Of a DNA stretch of 64,000 nt, positions 17,679 to 24,689 are shown in pieces (the first letter of the stretch is position 1; each line of letters opens with the position of its first letter). Origin of the DNA: Bacillus sp. A301a_S52 (GTDB lineage Bacteria; Bacillota; Bacilli; Bacillales; Salisediminibacteriaceae); the NCBI GenBank assembly GCA_024701455.1, contig JABXYP010000001.1, positions 686,001 to 750,000 of the forward strand, read 5' to 3'. A model generated the notes under the pieces. The model was not told the DNA's origin, ran no database searches, and saw only the letters and a list, made by a program, of their open reading frames with translations. The position numbers and the translations under genes are program-made.

Positions 17679-18055
17679 CGATTTTATTTGTGGCAGTAGG
17701 GGGAGGCCTCGGGGCGGTTTCGAGGTATTTACTTGGGGTTTTAATAAAATCTCGGACGAAAGAGAGGCGTATTCCTACTGCGATGTTTATCGTTAATATT
17801 CTTGGTGCGTTCGGGCTCGGTTTGTTTTTCGGGTGGGTCTATCGGGAAGTACCATCAATGGTTTACGATGATCTTCGGTATTTATTTATTGGTGTCGGTT
17901 TTTTCGGTGCGTTTACAACGTTCTCAACGTTTAGTATAGAAGCCTCTACTCTTATCAGAAAAAAGAAATGGAGCGATTGTGTTTTATATGTTGCTACCTC
18001 CATTATAGGGAGTATTATGTGCTTCGTTCTTGCCATGCTTATTACAGCCGGTTGA
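17675..18055 (+). CDS. crcB: Fluoride efflux channel subunit CrcB/Fluc (2)
   Basis: 126 residues, four membrane segments, opening VGGGLGAVSRYLLG and with GFFGAFTTFSTFSIE, the canonical Fluc Phe/Thr/Ser track. It is translationally coupled to the first subunit (ATGA overlap). The basic loop after helix 1 (KSRTKERR) differs from the partner, consistent with opposite membrane topology. It ends 20 bp before a bidirectional hairpin. Confidence 0.94.
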   Translation: MTILFVAVGGGLGAVSRYLLGVLIKSRTKERRIPTAMFIVNILGAFGLGLFFGWVYREVPSMVYDDLRYLFIGVGFFGAFTTFSTFSIEASTLIRKKKWSDCVLYVATSIIGSIMCFVLAMLITAG

Positions 18056-18074
18056 AAGAAAGTTAACGAATCTG

Positions 18075-18114
18075 TAGACAGCCAGAGAGACTGGATTGGT
18101 CCCCTGGCTGTCTA
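18075..18114. terminator. Bidirectional terminator between crcB pair and BCCT gene
   Basis: TAGACAGCCAG (18075-18085) is perfectly complementary to CTGGCTGTCTA (18104-18114). It sits between the two convergent units, 20 bp from crcB and 12 bp from the BCCT stop. T-runs are poor on both sides. Confidence 0.6.
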
Positions 18115-18125
18115 GAATGACTTAG

Positions 18126-20072
18126 TTAATGATCGTTATTTGTTCTTTTATTTTTTTTACGAATGGCGTCTTCATCTTTTTTCTGGTCATTTTCATTACT
18201 CGGTAACTGTTCGCCAATGTCTTCTCGTAAATCTTCATATATTTTATCTTTAAATTGTTCATAAACTTCTTGTTTAATATCGTTGTAAACGTCGTCTTTG
18301 ACTTGTTCGTAGACTTCCTCTTTAATCTCTTCATAAGCTTCCTCTTTAACTTGTTCATACACTTTAGTTTTTAGTGTGCCACCCGCATCGTCCTTAAAGT
18401 CATCATACACGTCGTCTTTCATTTGCTCATACATGTCCTCTTTAATTTCTTCATAAGCCTCTTCTTTGAAATCATCATAAATGGTATCTTTCATACCACT
18501 GTATACTTCTTCTTTCACTTTCCTTCGTTCATGCTTTGATTTTCGCAGCTTATCCATTTTTAAATCTTTTCCCATCATAATTAGGAGAGAGAACATCATC
18601 ACAAGCATGATAAAAGCAAATGGTAGAGCTGCGACAATGGAGGCTGTTTGCAGACCTGCTAGTCCGCCACTTATTAATAAAACACTGGCTGTACCGGCGA
18701 TAAGAAACCCCCAAATAATTTTTATACTCAATTTTGGGTTGAGGCTACCGGAACTGGTCATAGCTCCAAGAACATAAGAAGCAGAGTCTGCGGAGGTAAT
18801 AAAAAAGATAATGATCAATAAGACAGCGAGAAGACTAGTTATGAAGCTAAGTGGTAAATGGCCTAAAGTGGCGAATAAAGCAACTTCCACGTTATCCATT
18901 ACAAGGGTCCCTATCTGCTCATTACCTGCTATAATCATATCAAGTGCAGAGCCTCCGAAGGTTGTGAACCAAATGGCTGCTAAAACAGATGGAACAATTA
19001 ACACACCAGCTACAAATTCACGAATTGTACGTCCACGTGAAATACGAGCGATAAAGATTCCCATAAAGGGCGCCCATGAAATATGCCAAGCCCAAAAGAA
19101 AATCGTGTTGTTTCCTAACCATTCTCCATCACCGAAAGGGTCGAGATCCAGGCTCATTTGCGTGACATTTGCAATGTAACCACCTAGCGTCGTTACGAAA
19201 TTTTGGGCAATAAATAATGTGGGTCCTACGATAATCACAAAAAGCAGCAGTAAAGCAGCGATACTTAAGTTAATCGTACTTAAAATTTTAATTCCTTTAT
19301 TTACACCTGTGGCGGCGGAAAATATAAATAAAACCGTTACGATTCCAATAATCGTAAATTGGGTTGTGGCCGTGTTAGGTATCCCTTCCACAAGATAAGA
19401 GAGTCCACCGGATATTTGGAGGGCACTCAGCCCGAAGGTGGTTGCCACACCAGTTGAGGTAGCAAGAACAGCTAATGTGTCGATCCCCTTACCGAAAGTT
19501 CCGTAAGCTTTATCTCCTAAAATAGGGTGAAACGCTGAGCTAATTAACGCAGGCTGCCCCTTACGAAATTGCACATATGCCAAGGTTAAAGCAACGAGTG
19601 AGAAAATTGCCCATGGATGGAGGGCCCAATGAAAGACACCATAGCGTAAGCCAGCAGCAGCTCTCACACCCTCTGACGCGTTGACATAGTCAGGGTGTGG
19701 CTCATAATAATACAACACAGGTTCGGCTACACCCCAGAAGACGAAGCCAACTCCAATTCCTGCTGAAAATAGCATCCCGAGCCATGTAAAAAATTTATAT
19801 TCGGGTTTTTCGTGCTGTTTTCCAAGCTTTAACTTACCAAAAGGGCTAATGGCCAAAAATAAAACAAAAGCGATAAAAAAAGCGGTAGATAACATGTAAA
19901 ACCAGCCGAAGTTATTCAGTGTAAATTCGAGGGCGCTTTCTGATACTATTGCTAGTGAGCCAGGTCCTATTGCTCCCCATAGTACAAATAAAGCAACGAG
20001 TGGTGCTGAGATGTAGAAGACGATGTTTGGTTTTTTTGTTTTATATTCGTATTTTTCCATAGTAGATGGCAT
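18126..20072 (-). CDS. BCCT family betaine/choline/carnitine transporter with long octapeptide-repeat tail
   Basis: About 648 residues from the ATG at 20072 (a TTG at 20108 is possible; AAAGGAGG lies between). Residues about 20-510 give the 12-segment BCCT core, with the aromatic betaine-box-like segment WGVAEPVLYYYEPH, the family signature FFWAWHISWAPFMGIFIARISRGRT and GSALDMIIAG. It imports glycine betaine or a similar solute with sodium. After the core comes an unusual 125-residue charged cytoplasmic tail: 13 tandem octapeptides, then a Lys/Asn-rich end. Relatives such as OpuD stop soon after the last helix. The BetP C-terminus is a known osmosensor, so this tail may have a regulatory role (inference). 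Confidence 0.9.
   Translation of the reverse strand: MPSTMEKYEYKTKKPNIVFYISAPLVALFVLWGAIGPGSLAIVSESALEFTLNNFGWFYMLSTAFFIAFVLFLAISPFGKLKLGKQHEKPEYKFFTWLGMLFSAGIGVGFVFWGVAEPVLYYYEPHPDYVNASEGVRAAAGLRYGVFHWALHPWAIFSLVALTLAYVQFRKGQPALISSAFHPILGDKAYGTFGKGIDTLAVLATSTGVATTFGLSALQISGGLSYLVEGIPNTATTQFTIIGIVTVLFIFSAATGVNKGIKILSTINLSIAALLLLFVIIVGPTLFIAQNFVTTLGGYIANVTQMSLDLDPFGDGEWLGNNTIFFWAWHISWAPFMGIFIARISRGRTIREFVAGVLIVPSVLAAIWFTTFGGSALDMIIAGNEQIGTLVMDNVEVALFATLGHLPLSFITSLLAVLLIIIFFITSADSASYVLGAMTSSGSLNPKLSIKIIWGFLIAGTASVLLISGGLAGLQTASIVAALPFAFIMLVMMFSLLIMMGKDLKMDKLRKSKHERRKVKEEVYSGMKDTIYDDFKEEAYEEIKEDMYEQMKDDVYDDFKDDAGGTLKTKVYEQVKEEAYEEIKEEVYEQVKDDVYNDIKQEVYEQFKDKIYEDLREDIGEQLPSNENDQKKDEDAIRKKNKRTNNDH
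18198..18509 (-). repeat. 24-bp coding tandem repeat: 13 octapeptides in the BCCT C-terminal tail
   Basis: The translated units read EVYSGMKD, TIYDDFKE, EAYEEIKE, DMYEQMKD, DVYDDFKD, DAGGTLKT, KVYEQVKE, EAYEEIKE, EVYEQVKD, DVYNDIKQ, EVYEQFKD, KIYEDLRE, DIGEQLPS. Consensus is x-[VIA]-Y-[ED]-x-[hydrophobic]-K-[ED]. Eleven of 13 keep the Tyr at position 3. EAYEEIKE occurs twice, six units apart and each followed by a similar unit, suggesting block duplication. Confidence 0.9.
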
Positions 20073-20260
20073 CCAGTTGGATGATCCTCCTTTCGTTATA
20101 TCAACCAATAATTACATAAAAGACACTGGCAATAATAACTATTCTTTCCCGTTAATCCATCAAATGAAACAACATTATTATGTACAGGTTTTGGGATTAT
20201 CACCCAAGAAAAAAAGCAGAAAACGACTCGCAAATAGTAGCACCATTAGAAAATGATACG

Positions 20261-20352
20261 TTTATCACAGATAACCGTCCGTAGTCCCCTCGGCTCAAAA
20301 TAGAGAGGAGAGATTGACGGACGCTAATGTCCTGATTATAGGTTCGTTTTAT
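20261..20352 (+). repeat. Dispersed structured repeat, copy C (short form)
   Basis: TTTATCACAGATAACCGTCC at the left end and ATAGGTTCGTTTTAT at the right. It keeps the first hairpin (CGTCCGT / ACGGACG) and the GCTAATGTCCTGATT block but lacks the right hairpin. It lies in the divergent gap 20073-20538 between the BCCT and csaA genes, which is otherwise without a recognisable gene. Confidence 0.88.
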
Positions 20353-20538
20353 TAATTTTACTCCTATACGACTGCTTTCCTTGAAGAATACGCATAAATT
20401 TTAGAAAAAGGTCACGTTTTTGAAGGGAAATAGGCAAGTATTAAGAATTAATTAACAGAACACTCTAAAAATTTACTGTTTCTAAGGTACAGCCTAATTG
20501 ATGAGAGAGTTATCTTTAACAAATACGGAGGTTATAGT

Positions 20539-20871
20539 ATGGTAACCATTGATGATTTTCAAAAGCTAGATATGAGAATTGGAACAGTTATTGAAGCACA
20601 GCCCTTCCCAGAAGCACGCGTCCCTGCAATTAAATTAAGAATTGATTTCGGGGCTGAACTTGGGGTGAAACAATCAAGTGCTCAAATTACAAAACGATAT
20701 AGCCCCAAAGAGCTCATTGGCAGGCAGATAGTTGCTGTCGTTAACTTTCCACCAATGAAGATCGCTGGATTTTCATCAGAAGTGCTTGTCATGGGGGGAG
20801 TTCCGAACAAGGGGGATGTTATCTTGTTAAATGTAGATGAGAAAGTTCCTAATGGCACGAAGATTAGTTGA
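20539..20871 (+). CDS. csaA: CsaA-type chaperone / tRNA-binding OB-fold protein
   Basis: 110 residues, the usual CsaA length, consisting only of the tRNA-binding OB-fold also found at the MetRS C-terminus: FQKLDMRIGTVIEAQPFPEA, then VAVVNFPPMKIAGFSSEVLVMG. CsaA binds unfolded preproteins, SecA and tRNA and is implicated in secretion. RBS ACGGAGG 8 nt upstream of ATG 20539. Monocistronic. Confidence 0.92.
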   Translation: MVTIDDFQKLDMRIGTVIEAQPFPEARVPAIKLRIDFGAELGVKQSSAQITKRYSPKELIGRQIVAVVNFPPMKIAGFSSEVLVMGGVPNKGDVILLNVDEKVPNGTKIS

Positions 20872-21077
20872 AGAGATGGGTATTGGGATTGGAATGATTT
20901 AAATGTGAATCTCATGATACAAACTGCACTTGTTAAAAAACAATTAACACATGACCTTCCACTAAACGTTTGAAAATTTACATTATAATTAAATGTTAGC
21001 AAAGTGTGATTTTATCGAATTATTATAAGGATAACAGCTGATTCTAGTCAAAACATTGGAAGAAAGGGGCTACAGCA

Positions 21078-21611
21078 GTGGAAGTAGAGTTAAAGGAACA
21101 TTTAAAAGGATTAGAGGAAAGCCACATAAACCTAGCTGTTCGCCATAATCGTGAGAAACTAGAGGGAATTCTGGCAGACCAGTTCTTTGAAATAGGAAGT
21201 TCAGGTTATATGTTTGATAAAAAAGACTGTCTTGAAACTGGCGTTGTATCGGCAGAAATGTCACTACACCAGTATGAACTTTATCCGTTAGCACCTGGTG
21301 TCGTTTTATCACAGATAAGCGTCCGTAAACCTCCGAGCTTAAAATAGACAGGAGAGGTAATTCTATTTAGGCGGGAACTAACGGACGCTAATGTCCTGAT
21401 TGACTCAACTACCAATCAGTGGGAAAAGAACGAACCTCCCCCTGATTGAAGGTTCGTTTTATCTACTTATTTTATAGTAGATAAAACGAGACATCGTAAC
21501 ACTTGGCGCAGTTCTATATGGAAGCAGATTGATGGGGTATGGCAACTTTATTTTCACCAAGGCACTATATCGCCATTGTCAGTAAGTGACGTGCTTAAAG
21601 ACACGGAGTAA
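21078..21611 (+). pseudogene. DUF4440 (NTF2-like) gene interrupted by repeat copy D
   Basis: The GTG start at 21078 follows AAAGGGGC and opens an NTF2-like DUF4440 protein (HNREKLEGILADQFFEIGSS). The frame runs to LAPGVVL and then enters the repeat, hitting a stop after SQISVRKPPSLK. The same coding sequence resumes after the repeat in the same frame as STYFIVDKTRHRNTW and then SSIWKQIDGVWQLYFHQG, ending at TAA 21609-21611. Removing 153 bp (21311-21463) restores a 126-codon gene, the normal DUF4440 size. The insert is a multiple of three but contains stops, so the product is truncated. Confidence 0.9.
21304..21463 (+). repeat. Dispersed structured repeat, copy D (full-length, inserted in a gene)
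   Basis: A long-form copy. Left end GTTTTATCACAGATAAGC; outer stem AGCGTCCGT (21318-21326) pairs perfectly with ACGGACGCT (21381-21389), enclosing inner stems. The right hairpin uses AATCAG (21414-21419) and CTGATT (21442-21447); the right end is GAAGGTTCGTTTTATC. The ten bases TCGTTTTATC occur at both junctions (21301-21310 and 21454-21463), exactly 153 bp apart, and only one copy is needed in the uninterrupted gene. Confidence 0.93.
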
Positions 21612-21673
21612 ATGATGAAACAGTGTCTAGGTCAAAGAAAGTGAGGCTGAGACAAAAAGTTTCTGTCGTAGCC

Positions 21674-21750
21674 AACTACAAATTATTATGGCATATTGTG
21701 TAGTTATCCTCCTCGTTGGAAGAGAATAGGCTTCTCTCTCAGCGAGGAGG
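21674..21750. other. Two adjacent intergenic inverted repeats
   Basis: AACTACA (from 21674) pairs with TGTAGTT (to 21705), and directly after it CCTCCTCG (21708-21715) pairs with CGAGGAGG (21743-21750). They are preceded by GTGAGGCTGAGACAAAAAG, a phrase that often marks intergenic structured repeats in Firmicutes. No coding potential. They lie in the 410-bp gap 21612-22021 together with repeat copy E. Confidence 0.5.
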
Positions 21751-21807
21751 TTTGTCAGCCGCCTGAAGAAAGGGATGTGTATGTTTGAAGCGTCGTTAGA
21801 ACAAAAT

Positions 21808-21951
21808 ATTTAGCACATAGAAACGTTCGTAAAACACCCGCTTTAAAACAGAGAGAAGAGCTGAATCTAGTTAGGTGGGAGGAGAGATAACGGATAACGG
21901 CGGCTAATGTCTTGATTTGCCTCATCTCCCACCGATTGAAGTGTCGTTTTA
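21808..21951 (+). repeat. Dispersed structured repeat, copy E (diverged long form)
   Basis: Recognisable blocks: TTTAGCACATAGAAACGTTCG at the left, AAAACAGAGAGAAGAGCTGAATCTAG, GTTAGGTGGGAG, GGCTAATGTCTTGATT and the right end GATTGAAGTGTCGTTTTA. Both hairpins are partly degenerate and about 10 bp are inserted after the GTGGGAG block. It lies 345 bp from copy D, the closest pair in the window. Confidence 0.75.
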
Positions 21952-22021
21952 GACATATGTTATAGTGCCCCTCTAGAGGGGGCTAATCACCAGTTGATCC
22001 CTCTCTATCTTAAAACAAGGA

Positions 22022-22930
22022 TTAATGACTAGGAGGAGCAATGGTGAATTGTTCTTCTGCTGCTACCTCATCTTCCACGTAGATCACCAAACGATAAAGG
22101 CCTGTTTTAACAGCAGGATCTTCGGCATCCACCACATCTAGTACAACGCGATTAGATGTGAAAATGTCATATTCTCTTTCTCTTTCAAGCGCCCACTCCT
22201 TATTTTTATCAGCTTTATAGTAAAGACGTATCGTGAATGGACGTCCACCTACAGGCTCTTTCCCCATGTAGACGAAATTAATTCTTGCAGAATATTTTTC
22301 AAAAGATGGGTTTAACGTCGCTTCTCTCATGTCAGACGGTGATGACTTATCATCAGAGAAGACATAAACGCCCGGTGGTAGGGGAGGAGTAAGGTCGCCT
22401 GCCAACGCAAATAAGGAGAGGCTTCCGCTCAGTAATAACATAAAAGGTATGATAAGGGCAGTGACTATTGAGGCCCCGGGCTTAGAGAATAAAGGCGCTA
22501 ATGGTTTCTCTCGTAACCCTTTGTTCCAATGGACGATCTTAGCTGTCCTACGGGCATAAAACGCATTTCCTTTCCACCCGAAAAAGAGATGGATCATAAT
22601 AGGATAACTGAATTGCCAGACAGCAGTGAGAGTGAAGCTAAGCTCTTGGCTTAAACCGAAATAAGTGGTTAACGGTAGATAGGTGACGAGAAGTTGGCAA
22701 GTAAAATAAACGAGAGAAGTAATAAGAAGGCTCCCATACATGTGTCTGTACGCTAACCAGAACGGTGCTAAGAAAAAGGCACTCCAATTCCACCCACTAA
22801 ATGAAAAAGGTGTGGATGATGCATGCCATTTATTAATATAATAACTGGCATTAGCCCCGATGAGAGGCTTGACGTCATTCTCATTGTTGACTAAAAGGTC
22901 ATGTGCCGAGAAATGTTGTTGGTAGGTCAT
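22022..22930 (-). CDS. DUF2628-like membrane protein with C-terminal extracellular domain
   Basis: 302 residues. After about 45 polar residues comes the DUF2628 signature (FSGWNWSAFFLAPFWLAYRHMY) and about three membrane segments to residue 115. A basic cytoplasmic stretch and a further membrane segment follow at about 155-175. The last 120 residues are predicted beta-rich and extracytoplasmic (RINFVYMGKEPVGGRPFTIRLYY pattern). Function unknown. It stands alone; the downstream perfect palindrome CCCCTCTAGAGGGG at 21968-21981 may help end transcription. Confidence 0.7.
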   Translation of the reverse strand: MTYQQHFSAHDLLVNNENDVKPLIGANASYYINKWHASSTPFSFSGWNWSAFFLAPFWLAYRHMYGSLLITSLVYFTCQLLVTYLPLTTYFGLSQELSFTLTAVWQFSYPIMIHLFFGWKGNAFYARRTAKIVHWNKGLREKPLAPLFSKPGASIVTALIIPFMLLLSGSLSLFALAGDLTPPLPPGVYVFSDDKSSPSDMREATLNPSFEKYSARINFVYMGKEPVGGRPFTIRLYYKADKNKEWALEREREYDIFTSNRVVLDVVDAEDPAVKTGLYRLVIYVEDEVAAEEQFTIAPPSH

Positions 22931-23104
22931 GTGCGTTAATCTCCTTATAAATATCTTTCATTTATAGTGTAACATTGATTAACAAAAACACTAAAATAAC
23001 ATCTCTATATATGAGACCATTTTGCATGATACGACATAAAATATCCTTTATAGTGAAAAATAGCGATGGCTAACATATAATGATGAGGAGGGAGGGGAAA
23101 TAGA

Positions 23105-23719
23105 ATGTCGAAATTCAAACTATTATTTCTTATATTATCAGCGTTATGTTTATTATCGGCCTGTAACTTCGGAGAAGCAGCTGATTCGGAGGAACCATTC
23201 CCTCACAATTATATCGTGGAGGGTTTTAAATATGGGGGATTTGCTTTCCCTGAATCGTGGAATGTAACGGCAATCTCATCACGGGTGAGACTGACATACA
23301 GAGATGAAGATCCGGAGAACCATCAATATGCAGGAATTCCTTATCGCTACGAATTTAACTTTGGCAGGAATGCCACAGAAAACCTGATAACAGATAAGAT
23401 GATTGATCAATATAATCGAGAACAAGCGTTAAATGAAGGGACCCATCGTCAATTATATTACCATACTTCGGATGAAGAATATGCCAGATTAATTATAAGC
23501 ACGAATGGATTTTTAAATGTGCTGACAGATTTTGAGGAAACGGAAACTTGGGATGTAGATGGTACGACTGTCATGGTGATTCATGATGGCGGCCAATGGC
23601 GGGCAAACTGGCTTAATGACGGAGGATATTATGATTTAAGTGTTAGGTCAGCAGCTGGTATAGACTCGGAGGAAGCGTTTCAAGATTTATTAGAGATGAT
23701 GGTATCTCCAATTAACTAA
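23105..23719 (+). CDS. Predicted lipoprotein of unknown function
   Basis: 204 residues with a clear lipoprotein signal: a hydrophobic core, then LLSACN, cleaving before Cys20. The mature protein starts acidic and reads like a globular alpha/beta domain with many aromatics (FAFPESWNVTAIS, YEFNFGRNATENL). No family recognised. RBS GGAGGGAGGGG is very strong. No co-transcribed neighbour is visible. Confidence 0.7.
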   Translation: MSKFKLLFLILSALCLLSACNFGEAADSEEPFPHNYIVEGFKYGGFAFPESWNVTAISSRVRLTYRDEDPENHQYAGIPYRYEFNFGRNATENLITDKMIDQYNREQALNEGTHRQLYYHTSDEEYARLIISTNGFLNVLTDFEETETWDVDGTTVMVIHDGGQWRANWLNDGGYYDLSVRSAAGIDSEEAFQDLLEMMVSPIN

Positions 23720-23830
23720 CAAATATTAAGAATTATTACGTGAGACTGACTTGAGGGCAGTCCAAAAAGTCTTTGTTTTTCTTTGATAAAGACAAACGTT
23801 GTTAATTACTTTGTTTTAATAATGTCAAAT

Positions 23831-23950
23831 TTAATTATTATGACGACTCGTAATTTTATTTCTAAAATAATTAACTAGAGATCTTATCAATACAATGAGT
23901 GTTAAAAGTAGTACAATATATCCTAAAATTGCAAACAAATAAATCTTCAT
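23831..23950 (-). CDS. Small single-span membrane protein, 39 residues
   Basis: ATG at 23950 preceded by AGGAGGG 5-6 nt upstream. The product starts MKIYLFAILGYIVLLLTLIV and continues LIRSLVNYFRNKITSRHNN: one membrane helix followed by a basic cytoplasmic tail, consistent with inside-positive topology. It is short but has an ideal ribosome site and coherent composition. The function is unknown; such peptides may modulate a membrane partner or act as type I toxins. No antisense partner is evident. Confidence 0.6.
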   Translation of the reverse strand: MKIYLFAILGYIVLLLTLIVLIRSLVNYFRNKITSRHNN

Positions 23951-24030
23951 GTTATCCCTCCTAAGAATAGACTAACTAGCAATGAACTAGTTAGTCAAGG
24001 CCCTCAATGCTAAAAATTCCGCTTTAGTAC

Positions 24031-24152
24031 CTCTTCGTTAAAAGTTCCATAGTCGCCATCAGTTTACATGACAGACGCTAGTACATGATTCATTCAACGA
24101 CCAATCTGTGGGAGAAGAACGAAAACATCCATGAATTGAACGTTCGTTTTAT
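24031..24152 (+). repeat. Dispersed structured repeat, copy F (degenerate left half)
   Basis: The right half is well kept: GACAGACGCTAGTACATGATT, CAACGACCAATCTGTGGGAG, AAGAACGAAAAC and the end GAACGTTCGTTTTAT. The left hairpin arm is barely recognisable. It lies in the divergent gap upstream of the cad operon. Confidence 0.7.
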
Positions 24153-24227
24153 TGGGATGAGCATCTCTTTTTTCGGTAAGGAATGAAATGCTTATATTAG
24201 TAGGTAGTTATATGACAGATACATGAA

Positions 24228-24249
24228 CATTCAAACAAACATTTGAATG
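24228..24249 (+). promoter_or_regulatory. CadC operator-like inverted repeat 1
   Basis: CATTCAAA and TTTGAATG flank a 6-nt centre, an inverted repeat closely matching the known CadO half-site (TCAAATAnnTATTTGA-like). It overlaps the -35 of the cad promoter. Confidence 0.7.
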
Positions 24250-24271
24250 AAGAAGTGGTCACCTGTATACT
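24243..24271 (+). promoter_or_regulatory. Promoter of cadC-cadA
   Basis: TTGAAT (24243-24248), a 17-bp spacer, TATACT (24266-24271): five- and four-of-six matches to sigma-A boxes with ideal spacing, 55 bp upstream of the cadC start and sandwiched by the two operator-like repeats. Confidence 0.65.
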
Positions 24272-24280
24272 TATTATTAG

Positions 24281-24299
24281 TCAAATGGATATTTGAATG
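24281..24299 (+). promoter_or_regulatory. CadC operator-like inverted repeat 2
   Basis: TCAAATGGATATTTGAATG, with TCAAAT and ATTTGA arms, lies at or just downstream of the predicted transcription start, the classic CadO position. Confidence 0.7.
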
Positions 24300-24326
24300 T
24301 CTAAAATGAAGGAGAGGATCTAACCG

Positions 24327-24689
24327 ATGAAAGATACGTGTGATATATATTGTGTAGATGAGCATAAAGTAGCTGATATTAAAGCAGCAATTGACGATAC
24401 GATCGTTCAAGGAACGAGTAGAATTTTTAAGGTTTTGGCAGATGATACGCGATTAAAAGTAGCCTATGCATTGACGATACAAAAGGAATTGTGTGTATGT
24501 GATGTCGCTCAAGTTATAGGAAGCTCTACTGCTACAGCGTCTCACCATTTACGTGCGTTAAAAAAGCAAGGGCTTGCACAATTCCGTAAAGAAGGCAAAC
24601 TTGCTTATTATAGGTTAGATGATGATCATGTGATCCAACTTATTCGGACCGCAGTCGAGCATGAAAAAGAAGGTAAAGCGGATGTCTAA
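24327..24689 (+). CDS. cadC: ArsR/SmtB-family metal-sensing repressor (CadC type)
   Basis: 120 residues. It matches CadC along its length: an N-terminal Cys pair (DTCDIYCVDEHKV), ELCVCDVAQVIG with the alpha-3 metal cysteines, the winged-helix recognition segment STATASHHLRALKKQGL and RKEGKLAYYRL. It represses its own operon and releases DNA on binding Cd(II), Pb(II) or Zn(II). The operators sit just upstream. Its stop overlaps the start of cadA, so the two are translationally coupled. Confidence 0.94.
   Translation: MKDTCDIYCVDEHKVADIKAAIDDTIVQGTSRIFKVLADDTRLKVAYALTIQKELCVCDVAQVIGSSTATASHHLRALKKQGLAQFRKEGKLAYYRLDDDHVIQLIRTAVEHEKEGKADV

Noticed and set aside
18122..18358. Lys-rich frame inside the BCCT tail
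   Set aside because: Shadow frame produced by the 24-bp repeats read out of phase.
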